DNA of 64,000 nucleotides from Neobacillus sp. YX16 (GTDB taxonomy: Bacteria > Bacillota > Bacilli > Bacillales > Cytobacillaceae). Under the pieces are notes generated by a model, which worked only from the letters and a program-made list of their open reading frames with translations, had not been told where the DNA came from and did not search any database. Position numbers and translations under genes: made by a program. Location: contig NZ_CP126115.1 in NCBI RefSeq assembly GCF_030123505.1, positions 1,254,001-1,318,000 on the forward strand. The letters are read 5' to 3'. Position 1 is the stretch's first letter. Each line of letters begins with the position of its first letter. This document shows, in pieces, positions 1 through 9,313 of this stretch.

Positions 1-1
1 G

Positions 2-1105
2 GTAGATAGTGTGATTGCCATCAGGAACTCCTTCGTAAAGCATTCAATTAAGGAACTAAAGGCAAGAATGCAATCGGTAGTGGTCATTGCCAGCTATAAT
101 GGATTTGCCTTAGGTGTTGTCTACTTAATTAGTACTTTATTAATTTGGAACGACAATTTAACAAGTGGACAAATGCTTACTGCAGGCGGATTAGTCACGA
201 TTGCAGCCAACGAAATGCAAAGACTGCTGCGTAACTGGCTATCTGTAAGAAGAACTGGACCAGCGCTAGATCGTTCAGATATTCTCCTATCGCACCAGCC
301 AGCGGAAGCTGAAATAAAGGAAGGCATTCGAGGGGAAAGGGCAAGCGGCAGTATCAGACTGAAAGAGGTAACGTTCGCTTATCCAGAAAAAGAAGAAAAT
401 GTATTGTCTGGTGTTACCTTTGATATTAAAGCAGGTGAAAAGGTAGCCTTGGTAGGACCGAGTGGTTCAGGAAAATCTACTATCGTTGACTTGCTGTTTA
501 GATTATATGAAACGAAAAAGGGTCAGATTGAAGTGGATGGCAGAAACATTACCGAATGGGATACAGCATGGCTGCGGTCCCAAATAGCGATTGTAACGCA
601 GGATGTTCAATTACGAAGCGGTTCATTGGCGGATAATCTAAGAATCGGAAAGGCAGATGCTACTGATGAGGAATTACTAAAAGCCTTACAGGATAGCGGT
701 CTGGAAGAACTGGTCGAAAGCTTGCCAGAGGGTTTGAATACTAAGGTCGGAGAACGAGGAAGCCTTCTTTCTGGAGGACAGAAGCAGCGATTATCTCTGG
801 CAAGGGCAATCATTAAAGACGCACCAATCCTCATTCTTGATGAAGCAAGTTCAGCTCTTGATCCGATTACTGAAACGAAAATTAATGAGACAGTTTTGAA
901 AACCGGTAAGAAACAAACCATCCTCATTATCTCTCACCGTCTTTCTACCGTTCTCTCAGCAGATAAGATTATTGTTCTTGAAAATGGAGCAATTGTCGAA
1001 CAGGGGGGGCACGCGGATTTGCTGGGTAATAACAATGGTGTCTATGCAAGATTGTTTGGAAGGGAAGCAGAAATAGGGGAAGAAACCATCAGCCATTCAA
1101 TATAA
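2..1105 (+). CDS. ABC transporter, permease-ATPase fusion (5' end outside window)
   Basis: The reading frame is open to the first base, so only the C-terminal part of a half-transporter is present. About 100 residues of the membrane domain (a helix near residues 30-50) precede a full ATPase domain. Visible motifs are Walker A GPSGSGKS, signature LSGGQ, Walker B ILILDEASSALD and the H-loop ISHRLS. The type I exporter architecture is clear, but the substrate cannot be told. A strong terminator follows directly, so this is the last gene of its operon. A GTG at 11 could be called as a start, but the frame continues upstream and the protein would lack most of its helices. Confidence 0.9.
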   Translation, partial: VDSVIAIRNSFVKHSIKELKARMQSVVVIASYNGFALGVVYLISTLLIWNDNLTSGQMLTAGGLVTIAANEMQRLLRNWLSVRRTGPALDRSDILLSHQPAEAEIKEGIRGERASGSIRLKEVTFAYPEKEENVLSGVTFDIKAGEKVALVGPSGSGKSTIVDLLFRLYETKKGQIEVDGRNITEWDTAWLRSQIAIVTQDVQLRSGSLADNLRIGKADATDEELLKALQDSGLEELVESLPEGLNTKVGERGSLLSGGQKQRLSLARAIIKDAPILILDEASSALDPITETKINETVLKTGKKQTILIISHRLSTVLSADKIIVLENGAIVEQGGHADLLGNNNGVYARLFGREAEIGEETISHSI

Positions 1106-1116
1106 TAAAGTCATAT

Positions 1117-1154
1117 AAAAGAGTCTTTTGTTCCATAGAAAGACTCTTTTTTTT
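1117..1154 (+). terminator. Rho-independent terminator after the ABC exporter
   Basis: The arms AAAAGAGTCT and AGACTCTTTT are complementary and are followed by a run of T. Confidence 0.85.
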
Positions 1155-1248
1155 ATTTGGGATATTTGGTAAAATTACCCCGAATTTTTATCAGCATAGC
1201 TATGGTAATATCTTAGATAAGGTATTTAGAAAGGGAAGTGGTGGGAAA

Positions 1249-2523
1249 ATGAAGAAGCATAAAATAGAAACCATTCTTGAAAAAGAATTAGTGATTGCGC
1301 TTGGCTGTACGGAGCCCGTTGCGATTGCATTGGCCGCAGCAACGGCAAAAAGCTATGCCAAAGGGCAAATAGAGGAGATAGTTTTAAAAGCGAGTGGAAA
1401 TATTATAAAAAATGCAAAATCCGTCGGAATTCCAGGAATGACTTCTAGTGGTCTGGATTTCGCTGCTGCACTTGGAGCTGCAGCGGGCGATCCACTGAAA
1501 CAACTAGAAGTATTAGATGGACTTACTTTTGAAGATGAGCTGTCAGCGTTAAAACTAATAGAAGAAGGAAAAGTATCCTCCGGTCAAGCTGACACACCCA
1601 AAAGACTTTATATTGAAGTGAGTTTGAAAACCAATCAACATACTTCTAGAGTGGTTATTTCTGATAATCATAGTAACATCACGTTAATTGAGGTTGATGG
1701 TCAGGTTGTGTTCACAGGTGGATGCGAAAATATAGGCTTCCAATCAGATGAAGAAGAATTAGTAACACTTACGATAGATGAAATTGTTGAATGGGTTCAA
1801 ACGGTTGATTTAAGCTCCTTATCTGTTGTAAAAAAGAGCATTGAATTAAATAGAGTGATTGGAAAAGAAGGACTCTCTGGAGATTATGGGTTAAATGTAG
1901 GGAAGACGATAAAAGAAAATGTAAAAAAAGGAATTCTATCAGATGACATCGCCACAGCGGCAATGTCACTAGCTGCCGCTGGATCAGATGCGAGAATGGC
2001 AGGTTCAACACTCCCGGTAATGGCGAACACCGGTAGTGGGAATCAAGGAATTGCCGTAACCCTTCCCGTTGTGGCTGTCGCAGAGAAACTACAGGTTTCA
2101 GAGGAAGAAATGATTCGAGCAGTTGCACTTAGCCATCTTATTACCATTCATATCAAATCGAAATTTGGGCGGCTTTCAGCACTATGCGGTGTAACTGCAG
2201 CAGGAATGGGTGCAAGTGGGGCAATGGTATATTTACTAGGAGGTCACTTGCAGCAAATTAAAGCAGCGATTCAAAACACCATCGGTAATGTTTCTGGAAT
2301 GATTTGTGATGGTGCCAAGGCTGGCTGCGCAATGAAAGTATCCACATGTTCGAATGTGGCAGTTCAATCAGCTTTATTAGCACTCAACAATCAAGAAATT
2401 AAATCCACTGACGGATTTATTCACGATGACGTGGAAAAAAGTATTGAAAGCTTTTGTAAGCTTGGAAATGAAGGAACCAGGCATACAGACGAACTAATTT
2501 TAAAATTAATGATGGAAAAGTAA
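1249..2523 (+). CDS. L-cysteine desulfidase-like / UPF0597 family protein
   Basis: This 424-residue protein belongs to the UPF0597 (YhaM/CyuA) family, related to the alpha domain of iron-sulfur L-serine dehydratases. The family breaks down L-cysteine to pyruvate, sulfide and ammonia. The N-terminal LGCTEPVAIALAAA motif and the C-terminal cysteines in CDGAKAGCAMKVSTC are the probable [4Fe-4S] ligands. The start ATG lies behind AAAGGGAAG. The gene stands alone between a terminator and a small ORF. A short dyad GGTAA-AA-TTACC at 1168-1179 in the upstream gap could be an operator, but nothing supports a named regulator. Family assignment is firm; cysteine as the substrate is from family knowledge. 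Confidence 0.85.
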   Translation: MKKHKIETILEKELVIALGCTEPVAIALAAATAKSYAKGQIEEIVLKASGNIIKNAKSVGIPGMTSSGLDFAAALGAAAGDPLKQLEVLDGLTFEDELSALKLIEEGKVSSGQADTPKRLYIEVSLKTNQHTSRVVISDNHSNITLIEVDGQVVFTGGCENIGFQSDEEELVTLTIDEIVEWVQTVDLSSLSVVKKSIELNRVIGKEGLSGDYGLNVGKTIKENVKKGILSDDIATAAMSLAAAGSDARMAGSTLPVMANTGSGNQGIAVTLPVVAVAEKLQVSEEEMIRAVALSHLITIHIKSKFGRLSALCGVTAAGMGASGAMVYLLGGHLQQIKAAIQNTIGNVSGMICDGAKAGCAMKVSTCSNVAVQSALLALNNQEIKSTDGFIHDDVEKSIESFCKLGNEGTRHTDELILKLMMEK

Positions 2524-2583
2524 TCCTTATATTTTTGGAATATGTGCAGATACTATTTCTGAAATAATTAAGGAGGTGCACAT

Positions 2584-2757
2584 ATGCCAAACGCTAAACA
2601 ATACGTTGACCAAAGTATGTCATCGGTACAAAGTACGGTTGATACATTACAGCAGGCATTAAGTAACGCTGAAAAACCAGACAACAAAAATAAGATTCAA
2701 CAAGCAATAAATTCCCTTCAGTCTGTGCAGGAACAATTATCAGAATATCAAGATTAA
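2584..2757 (+). CDS. Small heptad-rich protein, 57 aa
   Basis: A perfect AAGGAGGTG stands a few bases before the ATG, and a strong bidirectional terminator follows the stop, so this short gene is probably real. The product starts MPNAKQYVDQSMSS and is rich in Q, S, N and D, with a spacing of L, I and V that suggests one or two amphipathic helices. It has no cysteine, signal peptide or membrane segment. I do not recognise the family. The 60 bp gap after the cysteine desulfidase-like gene has no terminator, so it may be co-transcribed with it. Confidence 0.7.
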   Translation: MPNAKQYVDQSMSSVQSTVDTLQQALSNAEKPDNKNKIQQAINSLQSVQEQLSEYQD

Positions 2758-2764
2758 AAAGAAC

Positions 2765-2800
2765 AATGCCTGACATTCGGATGTCAGGCATTCTTTTTAT
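2765..2800. terminator. Bidirectional terminator
   Basis: A perfect 12 bp stem, AATGCCTGACAT and ATGTCAGGCATT around TCGG, has A and T tracts on both sides. It serves the small gene and the converging SgrR-like gene. Confidence 0.9.
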
Positions 2801-2801
2801 A

Positions 2802-4448
2802 CTAGTATTTGGGCTTCATCCATAATTTTGATAAATCTACATACCCAAAATGCTTAATCTCGACGTTCATCAAATTAATGGAAAACGGTATTTGCCGCTT
2901 AGAATAATAGAGTGGAATGCAAAGGGAATTTTCAATTAAATACTTTTCTATTTTCAAATGCTGACCAATCCATTGCTCAAAGGGTAATTCATCATAGGCT
3001 TGAATAAATTTCTGTAGATATGGATCACTTTGTGTTAATTTTCGAAGTGGGGAAAGGTTATTTTTTATAAAATTAAAATAAGAAAAGCTTTGGTTCACCT
3101 CAAAAATTTCTCCATGAATAAATAAATCTGCCTCTGCTTTTAGATGATCATGATACAGGGCATCATGAAACGATACTTCTTCTATCTCTGTATATAGTCC
3201 ACCATGTTCGAGGATGGATTTTAACCAAAAGGATACATCCTTTGCATATCCTGTGTACTTCATTCTTAATGGCTTTGAAAGTGATGGCTTTGCTATTTTT
3301 GGCATAGAATAAGGCTTTGAATAACCAATTAAACATCCAGAGTTGTTTTCTGAAATACGTGAATCTATTGTAGAAATTAGTGAGCGATTTTCGTCTATCA
3401 ACATATGGATGTAATCTCGTACTTCTTTTCTAGCGATATCCGATTGGCGAAATGGATTCATCACCACAATACCGAAGCCAGAATCACTTTCAACTTCGAA
3501 CGTGCCTACCTCTCTTGATTCATGAGCACCATAATAAACATTTCCAAACTCTCTAGAAACTTGAATGAATTCAACTGTATCCAATAGGGGACGTTCCCCA
3601 TAATAATGTTTAAAAGCATGTAATACGGTTTTCTCTTCAGAATTCCCCCCCATATAGAAACTCCCCGTTCCAATGACCTGACCGTTGGATTCTTTATAAA
3701 TGCTAGCAGTCATCAAACTAAGCAGCGGTAAAATATACGTACAGCCATTTGGAAATTCAAGCTCAACAACGAGTGAAGCGGGTGAAGTTATTTTTGTAAT
3801 GGGTTTCCAAAGTTCAGCATATATCACATCTTGCTTCATTCGAATAAAGGATTGGACGACGTCTTCTGCTTTTAGAATGGAACCATCATGAAAGGCTACA
3901 TCTTTTCTTAAGTACAATGTCAACTTGGTTTTAGTTAATTCCCAGCTATGGGCAAGCTCAGGTGTTATTGTATTATCTTCCTCCAATGCTGCCACTCGGT
4001 TATATATGTTTGCTACTAGATTTGCGCTATGTACATCTGCAGCCTTTAGTGGATGATATGTTAAGAAACGGTAAAATCGAGGAATAATGAGTCGGTCCTG
4101 CCCCTCTTGATGAAACCCAAATTTGGATTGAAATTTAGTCATCAATCGCTGTTTTGTTTCAGTCGACCAGTTAAACAATAACAATTTACTTACTTGTTCA
4201 ATCGAATAACTCTCCAATTTGGATATGAAATGTATTTCATACGCAGATTCTACATCCTTCTTCCATTGCAATTTCGAATCGTTTCCTCTTCCTCGGCCAG
4301 CCTGAAACGTTAGCCAGCCTTCTTCTTGCCATTGGCTCAGTTTGCGACGGGTCTGCTTTGCGCTTAGATTTAGAATCTCAGCCAGATCCTGTACTTTGAC
4401 TTCTCCAGTAGAGGTTGAATTCCATATTGTTAATAAATAATGGTCCAT
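2802..4448 (-). CDS. SgrR-like regulator with solute-binding domain
   Basis: This 548-residue protein has an N-terminal winged-helix region (about residues 1-115, SgrR_N type, including LSAKQTRRKLSQWQEEGW). A peptide-binding-protein domain of the DppA/OppA (SBP_bac_5) kind follows, including AHSWELTKTKLTLYLRKDV. There is no signal peptide, so it acts in the cytoplasm as a ligand-sensing regulator. It is transcribed away from an MFS transporter 99 bp upstream, its likely target. In Bacillus this pairing is common, and E. coli SgrR senses sugar phosphate, but the ligand here is unknown. Confidence 0.85.
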   Translation of the reverse strand: MDHYLLTIWNSTSTGEVKVQDLAEILNLSAKQTRRKLSQWQEEGWLTFQAGRGRGNDSKLQWKKDVESAYEIHFISKLESYSIEQVSKLLLFNWSTETKQRLMTKFQSKFGFHQEGQDRLIIPRFYRFLTYHPLKAADVHSANLVANIYNRVAALEEDNTITPELAHSWELTKTKLTLYLRKDVAFHDGSILKAEDVVQSFIRMKQDVIYAELWKPITKITSPASLVVELEFPNGCTYILPLLSLMTASIYKESNGQVIGTGSFYMGGNSEEKTVLHAFKHYYGERPLLDTVEFIQVSREFGNVYYGAHESREVGTFEVESDSGFGIVVMNPFRQSDIARKEVRDYIHMLIDENRSLISTIDSRISENNSGCLIGYSKPYSMPKIAKPSLSKPLRMKYTGYAKDVSFWLKSILEHGGLYTEIEEVSFHDALYHDHLKAEADLFIHGEIFEVNQSFSYFNFIKNNLSPLRKLTQSDPYLQKFIQAYDELPFEQWIGQHLKIEKYLIENSLCIPLYYSKRQIPFSINLMNVEIKHFGYVDLSKLWMKPKY

Positions 4449-4547
4449 ATTCTCATTCCTTTAAAAGTAGACATTTTTTTGAAAATTGGTCATTTTTAAA
4501 TTGTTACGTCTAGTTTACTATAAAGAGTATGAAAGGTGTTGGTAAAT

Positions 4548-5792
4548 ATGGCATGGAAAGACTATCCCCAAAACATTAAAGTAAGACTGATAACCTCGTT
4601 TTTTAACCGGGCGATTGCCAGCTCAGTAATGCCGTTCATGGCGCTCTTCTTTGCACAGCATAAGGGTGCGGTTTGGGCAGGTATTTTCTTAGCAATCACG
4701 GTCATAATAGGCTTTTTTATTAACTTTATCGGCGGCTATATTTCAGACCGATTCCCACGAAAAAAAATAATCATCTTATCGTCAATGTCCAGTGCACTAA
4801 TGTTTGCACTAATGACGGTAAGCTTATTGCCAGACGAAAAATGGATTGTATTATTTGCAATCAGTTATGTAATTTTCACGATTACCAGCAGTCTTGGTCG
4901 TCCTGCCGTGCACGCGATCATCATTGACTCGACAACACCAGAAAATCGAAAGAGTGTTTATGCCCTCGATTATTGGCTTGTTAATTTAGCGATGGCTATC
5001 GGGGCTGCATTAGGCGGACTTTTATATGTGAATCATCAATTAGAACTTTTTATCACATTAACGATCGTGTCAACTAGCTTACCGATTGCCTATGGCATCT
5101 GGTTACAAGATACACGTGTGAAGCTGCTTGAGAAAAAACATGAAAACATTTTTGTGGATCTCTTCCAGAACTACAAAGTTGCTTTTCAGGATAAACCATT
5201 TGTAATGGCTGTTGCAGGGTCGATGTTTATTTTTGCAGCAGAATTTTCTTTAAATAGTTACATAGGTGTTCGCTTAGCGGAAGAGTTTAAGACTGTATTT
5301 GTGGGTGAATTTGAAGTTGCTGGTGTTAGGATGCTTAGTTTCCTAAATATCGAAAATATGCTGATGGTAGTTGTACTAACGTTTTTGGTTACGAAAATAA
5401 CGGATAAATTTTCAAAAAGAAAGATGCTGCTGCTGGGGTTGTTATTTTATAGCGTCGGGTATACGGTTGTAACGTCTGCAAATCTGTGGTATATCCTTGT
5501 ATTATTTAATGGTCTGGCAACGATTGGTGAGCTCGTTTATTCTCCAATAATGAATGCAGAAAAGGCAAATATGATGCCAGAAGATAAACGGGGTTCTTAC
5601 TCTGCTTTTTCTAATTTAGGTTTTAACGGTGCGGATTTAATCGCTCGTGGTGCAATCATATTGGGTGCATTTTTAGTGCCTACGATGATGTCCGTTTTCC
5701 TTGGAATGATATTAATGGCAGGGACATTCCTGCTCTATAGTGGACTTTTTGTGGTAAATAAAATTAGAGTTCAAAAAAATATGTCAGCTTAA
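4548..5792 (+). CDS. MFS transporter (drug/sugar efflux type)
   Basis: This 414-residue membrane protein has about 12 predicted hydrophobic segments and the typical MFS loop after helix 2 (GGYISDRFPRKK). I chose ATG 4548 because AAAGGTG sits 9 bases before it; a GTG at 4536 lies inside that ribosome site. It is divergent from the SgrR-like regulator and followed after 16 bases by a GNAT gene, giving a two-gene operon. It probably exports a metabolite or drug sensed by the regulator. The substrate is not visible. Confidence 0.85.
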   Translation: MAWKDYPQNIKVRLITSFFNRAIASSVMPFMALFFAQHKGAVWAGIFLAITVIIGFFINFIGGYISDRFPRKKIIILSSMSSALMFALMTVSLLPDEKWIVLFAISYVIFTITSSLGRPAVHAIIIDSTTPENRKSVYALDYWLVNLAMAIGAALGGLLYVNHQLELFITLTIVSTSLPIAYGIWLQDTRVKLLEKKHENIFVDLFQNYKVAFQDKPFVMAVAGSMFIFAAEFSLNSYIGVRLAEEFKTVFVGEFEVAGVRMLSFLNIENMLMVVVLTFLVTKITDKFSKRKMLLLGLLFYSVGYTVVTSANLWYILVLFNGLATIGELVYSPIMNAEKANMMPEDKRGSYSAFSNLGFNGADLIARGAIILGAFLVPTMMSVFLGMILMAGTFLLYSGLFVVNKIRVQKNMSA

Positions 5793-5808
5793 TCTAGGGG
5801 GATTTTGT

Positions 5809-6354
5809 ATGCAAACAGTCGAGATAAGAAGACCTAGAATGGAAGACATAGAGGAACTGAATCAATTTTTTAGAATCGTCATTACTGATACCTTCCGAAG
5901 AGAAGGTCTAGCGGGATTAATTGAGGATATCGAAGCTGAGATTGATAGTAAGAATAATTATTTGCAATTGGATTTGGATAGCAAGGGTGATCAAAGGTAT
6001 TTTTTAATAGCTTTGGCTGGAAACAAAATTATTGGAACAATAGAATATGGTCCTGCCAGTGAACTGATAAAAAACTGTACCAATGGAAAACTGGGGAATC
6101 TTGTTGAAGTAGGAACGGTATTTGTACTTCCTGAATATCAAAGACAGGGAGTAGGAAATAGACTGCTGGGAGAAATGCTGCAAACCTTAAAGGGGTGTGG
6201 AATGGTAGATTTCTGTCTCGACAGCGGCTACAAAAATGCTCAAGCCATCTGGAAGAAGAAATTTGGCGAACCTAATTATTTACTAAAGGATTATTGGGGT
6301 CAAGGGCAGGACCATATGATTTGGAAAATATCAACGAGTGGAGTCTATTCTTAA
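5809..6354 (+). CDS. GNAT family N-acetyltransferase
   Basis: A 181-residue single-domain acetyltransferase. The acetyl-CoA binding segment VLPEYQRQGVGNRLLGEML carries the Q/RxxGxG/A motif A near residues 105-120. It lies 16 bp after the MFS transporter, behind AGGGGGA, and its stop codon lies inside a terminator stem. Co-transcription with an efflux gene would fit chemical modification plus export of a toxic compound. This is inference, and the acceptor substrate is unknown. Confidence 0.85.
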   Translation: MQTVEIRRPRMEDIEELNQFFRIVITDTFRREGLAGLIEDIEAEIDSKNNYLQLDLDSKGDQRYFLIALAGNKIIGTIEYGPASELIKNCTNGKLGNLVEVGTVFVLPEYQRQGVGNRLLGEMLQTLKGCGMVDFCLDSGYKNAQAIWKKKFGEPNYLLKDYWGQGQDHMIWKISTSGVYS

Positions 6355-6378
6355 AGGAATAGGCTCCTTTTTATTATT
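6340..6378 (+). terminator. Terminator overlapping the GNAT stop codon
   Basis: GGAGTCTATTC pairs with GAATAGGCTCC (one G-T pair) and a T-rich tract follows. Confidence 0.75.
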
Positions 6379-6391
6379 ATTTTTCTAACTA

Positions 6392-6421
6392 TTGTATTCG
6401 ATAATATTATAGTGTTATAAT
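6392..6421 (+). promoter_or_regulatory. Sigma-A promoter of the amino acid ABC importer
   Basis: TTGTAT (6392-6397) and TATAAT (6416-6421) are 18 bp apart. Two copies of CGATAATAT (6399-6407 and 6431-6439) flank the -10 box and might bind a regulator. Confidence 0.6.
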
Positions 6422-6487
6422 GTGGTAGTACGATAATATGGTAACGTACTAAAGTGAAATTAATTTAAATAAAAGGGGTACATACAA

Positions 6488-7261
6488 ATGAAAAAATTAG
6501 CAACTATGATTCTTATATTAACTGCAATACTAGTCATTTTTACTGGATGCTCAAAATCATCAAGTAAAGAGGAAGATAAGCTTGTCATCGGAATTGATGA
6601 TAAATTTGCGCCAATGGGGTTCCGTGATGAGGATAATAATATTGTAGGTTTTGATATTGATTACGCTAAAGCAGCAGCAGAAAAAATGGGAACGAAAGTT
6701 ACATTCCAGCCAATTGACTGGAAAACAAAAGAAGCTGAGCTTAGCAGCGGACGGATTGACCTAATTTGGAACGGATACACGATTACAGATGAACGTAAAG
6801 AAAAGGTCCTTTTCACAAAACCATATTTAAAAAATGCACAGGTAATCGTCACTCTTGCTGATTCAAAGGTTACTAAACTAGATGATTTAGATGGAAAAGT
6901 AGTTGGACTGCAGTCACTTTCTTCCGCTTCTGACGCCCTAAACGATTCACCATTAAAAGAGAAGGTTAAGACCGTAACGGAGTTTGCTGATAATGTACAG
7001 GCTTTAACAGACTTAAAGAGTGGTCGTTTGGATGCTGTAGTGATTGATGAAGTTGTTATCAACTATTATATGGCTCAAGAGGAAGAAACATTTAAGGTGC
7101 TTGAAGAGTCGCTTGCTCCTGAAGAATATGGTATTGGTGTTAAAAAAGGAAATGAGGCATTACTTGAAAAGCTCCAAAAGGCACTCGATGAGATGAATGA
7201 GGACGGTACGGCTGCTAGCATTTCTGAAACGTGGTTTGGAGAAGATAAAGTATTAAAGTAA
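6488..7261 (+). CDS. Amino acid ABC transporter, substrate-binding lipoprotein
   Basis: A 257-residue binding protein with a lipoprotein signal peptide ending in the lipobox FTGC, so Cys20 is probably lipid-anchored outside the membrane. The mature part is a polar amino acid binding domain (SBP_bac_3) beginning with VIGIDDKFAPMGFRDEDN. It is the first gene of a three-gene importer. Closest by feel are the cystine-type binding proteins (TcyA/YckK group), but the ligand cannot be fixed from sequence. A hairpin after the stop may raise its level over the downstream genes. Confidence 0.9.
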   Translation: MKKLATMILILTAILVIFTGCSKSSSKEEDKLVIGIDDKFAPMGFRDEDNNIVGFDIDYAKAAAEKMGTKVTFQPIDWKTKEAELSSGRIDLIWNGYTITDERKEKVLFTKPYLKNAQVIVTLADSKVTKLDDLDGKVVGLQSLSSASDALNDSPLKEKVKTVTEFADNVQALTDLKSGRLDAVVIDEVVINYYMAQEEETFKVLEESLAPEEYGIGVKKGNEALLEKLQKALDEMNEDGTAASISETWFGEDKVLK

Positions 7262-7275
7262 TATGAAAATAAGGT

Positions 7276-7313
7276 AAAACAGGATTTCCTAATGGGAACC
7301 CTGTTTTGTTTTT
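7276..7313 (+). terminator. Intercistronic hairpin between binding protein and permease
   Basis: AAAACAGG pairs with CCTGTTTT, with TTCC/GGAA inside, followed by TGTTTTTGG. It looks like a leaky terminator or mRNA-stabilising stem, usual after the most highly expressed importer subunit. Confidence 0.55.
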
Positions 7314-7325
7314 GGAGGAGTTACT

Positions 7326-7985
7326 ATGTCATTTGATTATTTCACATCGATTCTTGTGCCTATGCTTGAAGGGGCACAGATGACGATTCTTTTGTTTTTC
7401 ATTGCTATTATTATTTCTATTCCGCTCGGTTTCTTACTTACATTAGCTGTAAAAAGCAGCTTAAAGCCTGTATCATTACTTGCTCAGGGCTATATTTACA
7501 TCATGAGAGGTACACCGCTATTACTACAATTGTTATTAATCTGCTTCGGCTTGCCGATGCTGCCAGTGGTTGGAGAATATTTAGTGTTAGACCGGTTCGT
7601 TGCAGCCTGTTTAGGGTTTGTATTAAACTATGCAGCCTATTTTGCTGAAATTTTCCGCGGCGGCCTTTTGGCGATTGATAAAGGACAATATGAGGCATCA
7701 AAGGTTCTTGGGTTAAGTAAATGGCAGACAACAACAAGAATCATTTTACCGCAGATGTTTCGGGTTACCCTTCCAGCGATTGCGAATGAATCCGTGACAC
7801 TCGTTAAAGACACAGCCCTGCTCTATGCAGTTGCCGTACCGGAACTTCTTCACTATGCTCAGACAGCTGTAAACCGCGACTTTACCATTGTCCCATTTTT
7901 CGTTGCTGGGTTAATTTATCTCATTATGACGCTGTTTTTAACTTTTGTATTTAAAGGAATTGAACGAAGATACAAATTTGAATAA
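7326..7985 (+). CDS. Amino acid ABC transporter permease
   Basis: A 219-residue inner-membrane permease of the HisM/GlnP family with about five membrane helices. The EAA loop is clear: EASKVLGLSKWQTTTRIILP. GGAGGAGTTACT precedes the ATG. It lies between the binding protein and the ATPase and forms the pore, probably as a homodimer since there is only one permease gene. Confidence 0.92.
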   Translation: MSFDYFTSILVPMLEGAQMTILLFFIAIIISIPLGFLLTLAVKSSLKPVSLLAQGYIYIMRGTPLLLQLLLICFGLPMLPVVGEYLVLDRFVAACLGFVLNYAAYFAEIFRGGLLAIDKGQYEASKVLGLSKWQTTTRIILPQMFRVTLPAIANESVTLVKDTALLYAVAVPELLHYAQTAVNRDFTIVPFFVAGLIYLIMTLFLTFVFKGIERRYKFE

Positions 7986-8000
7986 GAAGGATTGGTAAAT

Positions 8001-8747
8001 GTGGCTATCATTGAAGTATCCAACCTGAAAAAGTTATTTGGCAAGGTGGATGTACTAAAGCAAATAACCTTTGACGTTAACAAAAATGATGTTGTAGCGA
8101 TTATCGGTCCATCTGGGTCGGGAAAAAGTACGCTGCTTAGGAGTTTAGTTCACTTGGAGGAAATAAATGCAGGAAGTATTACGATTTCGGGTGAAGCTTT
8201 TGTTAAGGACGGAGTCTACGCAAAACCGCAGGAAATCAAAAATATTACCTCTAAAATGGGTATGGTTTTCCAACATTTTAATCTATTCCCGCATCTGACG
8301 GTTAAGGAGAATCTAGAACTGCCTCCTAAATTGGTAAAGAACGAGCCCGTTGCATCTATTCAACAAAGAAGTACGGAGCTATTAAGGAAAATTGGTTTGA
8401 CAGAAAGAGCGGATGCCTATCCAGCCAGCCTTTCAGGCGGTCAAAAACAAAGGGTGGCGATTGCGAGAGCACTGATGATGAATCCTGAAATCCTTTTATT
8501 TGACGAACCTACTTCAGCATTGGACCCTGAATTGACGGGTGAGGTTCTTGAGGTCATAAAGGCATTAGCACAAGAGCAGATGACAATGATTGTTGTGACA
8601 CATGAAATGGGCTTTGCCAGGGAAGTGGCAAACCGGGTGATTTTCATGGATAACGGCGAAATTATTGAAACGGGGCACCCTTCTGAAGTGTTTACAAATC
8701 CTCAGAATGAACGGACAAAGGCATTCTTAAGCAGAACCTTAAAATAA
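8001..8747 (+). CDS. Amino acid ABC transporter ATP-binding protein
   Basis: A complete ATPase of the polar amino acid class (GlnQ/TcyC type), about 248 residues. Motifs are Walker A GPSGSGKS, signature LSGGQKQR, Walker [15 protein letters not shown] and H-loop [10 protein letters not shown] place the start at GTG 8001, ten bases after AGAAGG; the TTG at 7992 is too close to that site. It is the third gene of the importer operon and is followed by a strong terminator. Confidence 0.92.
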   Translation: MAIIEVSNLKKLFGKVDVLKQITFDVNKNDVVAIIGPSGSGKSTLLRSLVHLEEINAGSITISGEAFVKDGVYAKPQEIKNITSKMGMVFQHFNLFPHLTVKENLELPPKLVKNEPVASIQQRSTELLRKIGLTERADAYPASLSGGQKQRVAIARALMMNPEILLFDEPTSALDPELTGEVLEVIKALAQEQMTMIVVTHEMGFAREVANRVIFMDNGEIIETGHPSEVFTNPQNERTKAFLSRTLK

Positions 8748-8756
8748 TTTAAACGC

Positions 8757-8796
8757 AAAAAGGATACAGCTATTTAAAGGCTGTATCCCTTTTTTG
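8757..8796 (+). terminator. Terminator of the amino acid importer operon
   Basis: GGATACAGC pairs with GCTGTATCC, with A and T tracts on either side. It can also serve the converging VOC gene. Confidence 0.88.
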
Positions 8797-8805
8797 TGTG
8801 AAAAT

Positions 8806-9243
8806 TTAACTGCCATATTCTCCGCTGTCATGGCTTATCTGCCAGTGAATTCCGAATTTATCTGTTATCTGGCCATAGAGTTTAGCCCAGAAGGTTTCTT
8901 GAAGTTCCATTGTAACAGTGCCGCCTTCTTTTAGTTGATCATACCAAGATTGGATATCATCCAAATTTTTACTTACTAACGCCAATGTCACGTTGTTGCC
9001 TTCGATAAATGGTGATCCAGGGAAATTGTCAGAGAACATAACCGTACTTCCATCGATGTTCAGTCGAGTGTGCATGATTAAATTTTTTGCTTCTTCTGGC
9101 ATAGGGTAATCAGGATGTTGCGGTTGTTCACCAAAGGTCATAATTTGCGGTGCTTCCGTTTTAAAAACTTTCGAATAGAATTCTACTGCTTCACGGGTAT
9201 TACCATTAAAAACAAGATAAACATTTACTGGCATTTTCTTCAC
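8806..9243 (-). CDS. VOC family (PhnB-like glyoxalase fold) protein
   Basis: A 145-residue protein of the 3-demethylubiquinone methyltransferase-like / PhnB VOC family. Typical elements are VYLVFNGNTREAVEFYSKVF at the N-terminus, MHTRLNIDGSTVMFSDN in the middle and the C-terminal WAKLYGQITDKFGIHWQI. AGGAGTG precedes the ATG. These proteins are small cytoplasmic proteins, often of unknown substrate. It appears monocistronic. Confidence 0.85.
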   Translation of the reverse strand: MKKMPVNVYLVFNGNTREAVEFYSKVFKTEAPQIMTFGEQPQHPDYPMPEEAKNLIMHTRLNIDGSTVMFSDNFPGSPFIEGNNVTLALVSKNLDDIQSWYDQLKEGGTVTMELQETFWAKLYGQITDKFGIHWQISHDSGEYGS

Positions 9244-9313
9244 TCCTCTTAAATGCTATGCACAAATACCATTCTATCCGATTAATTCGATATTAGTCTG
9301 GTTTTTCCTTTTT

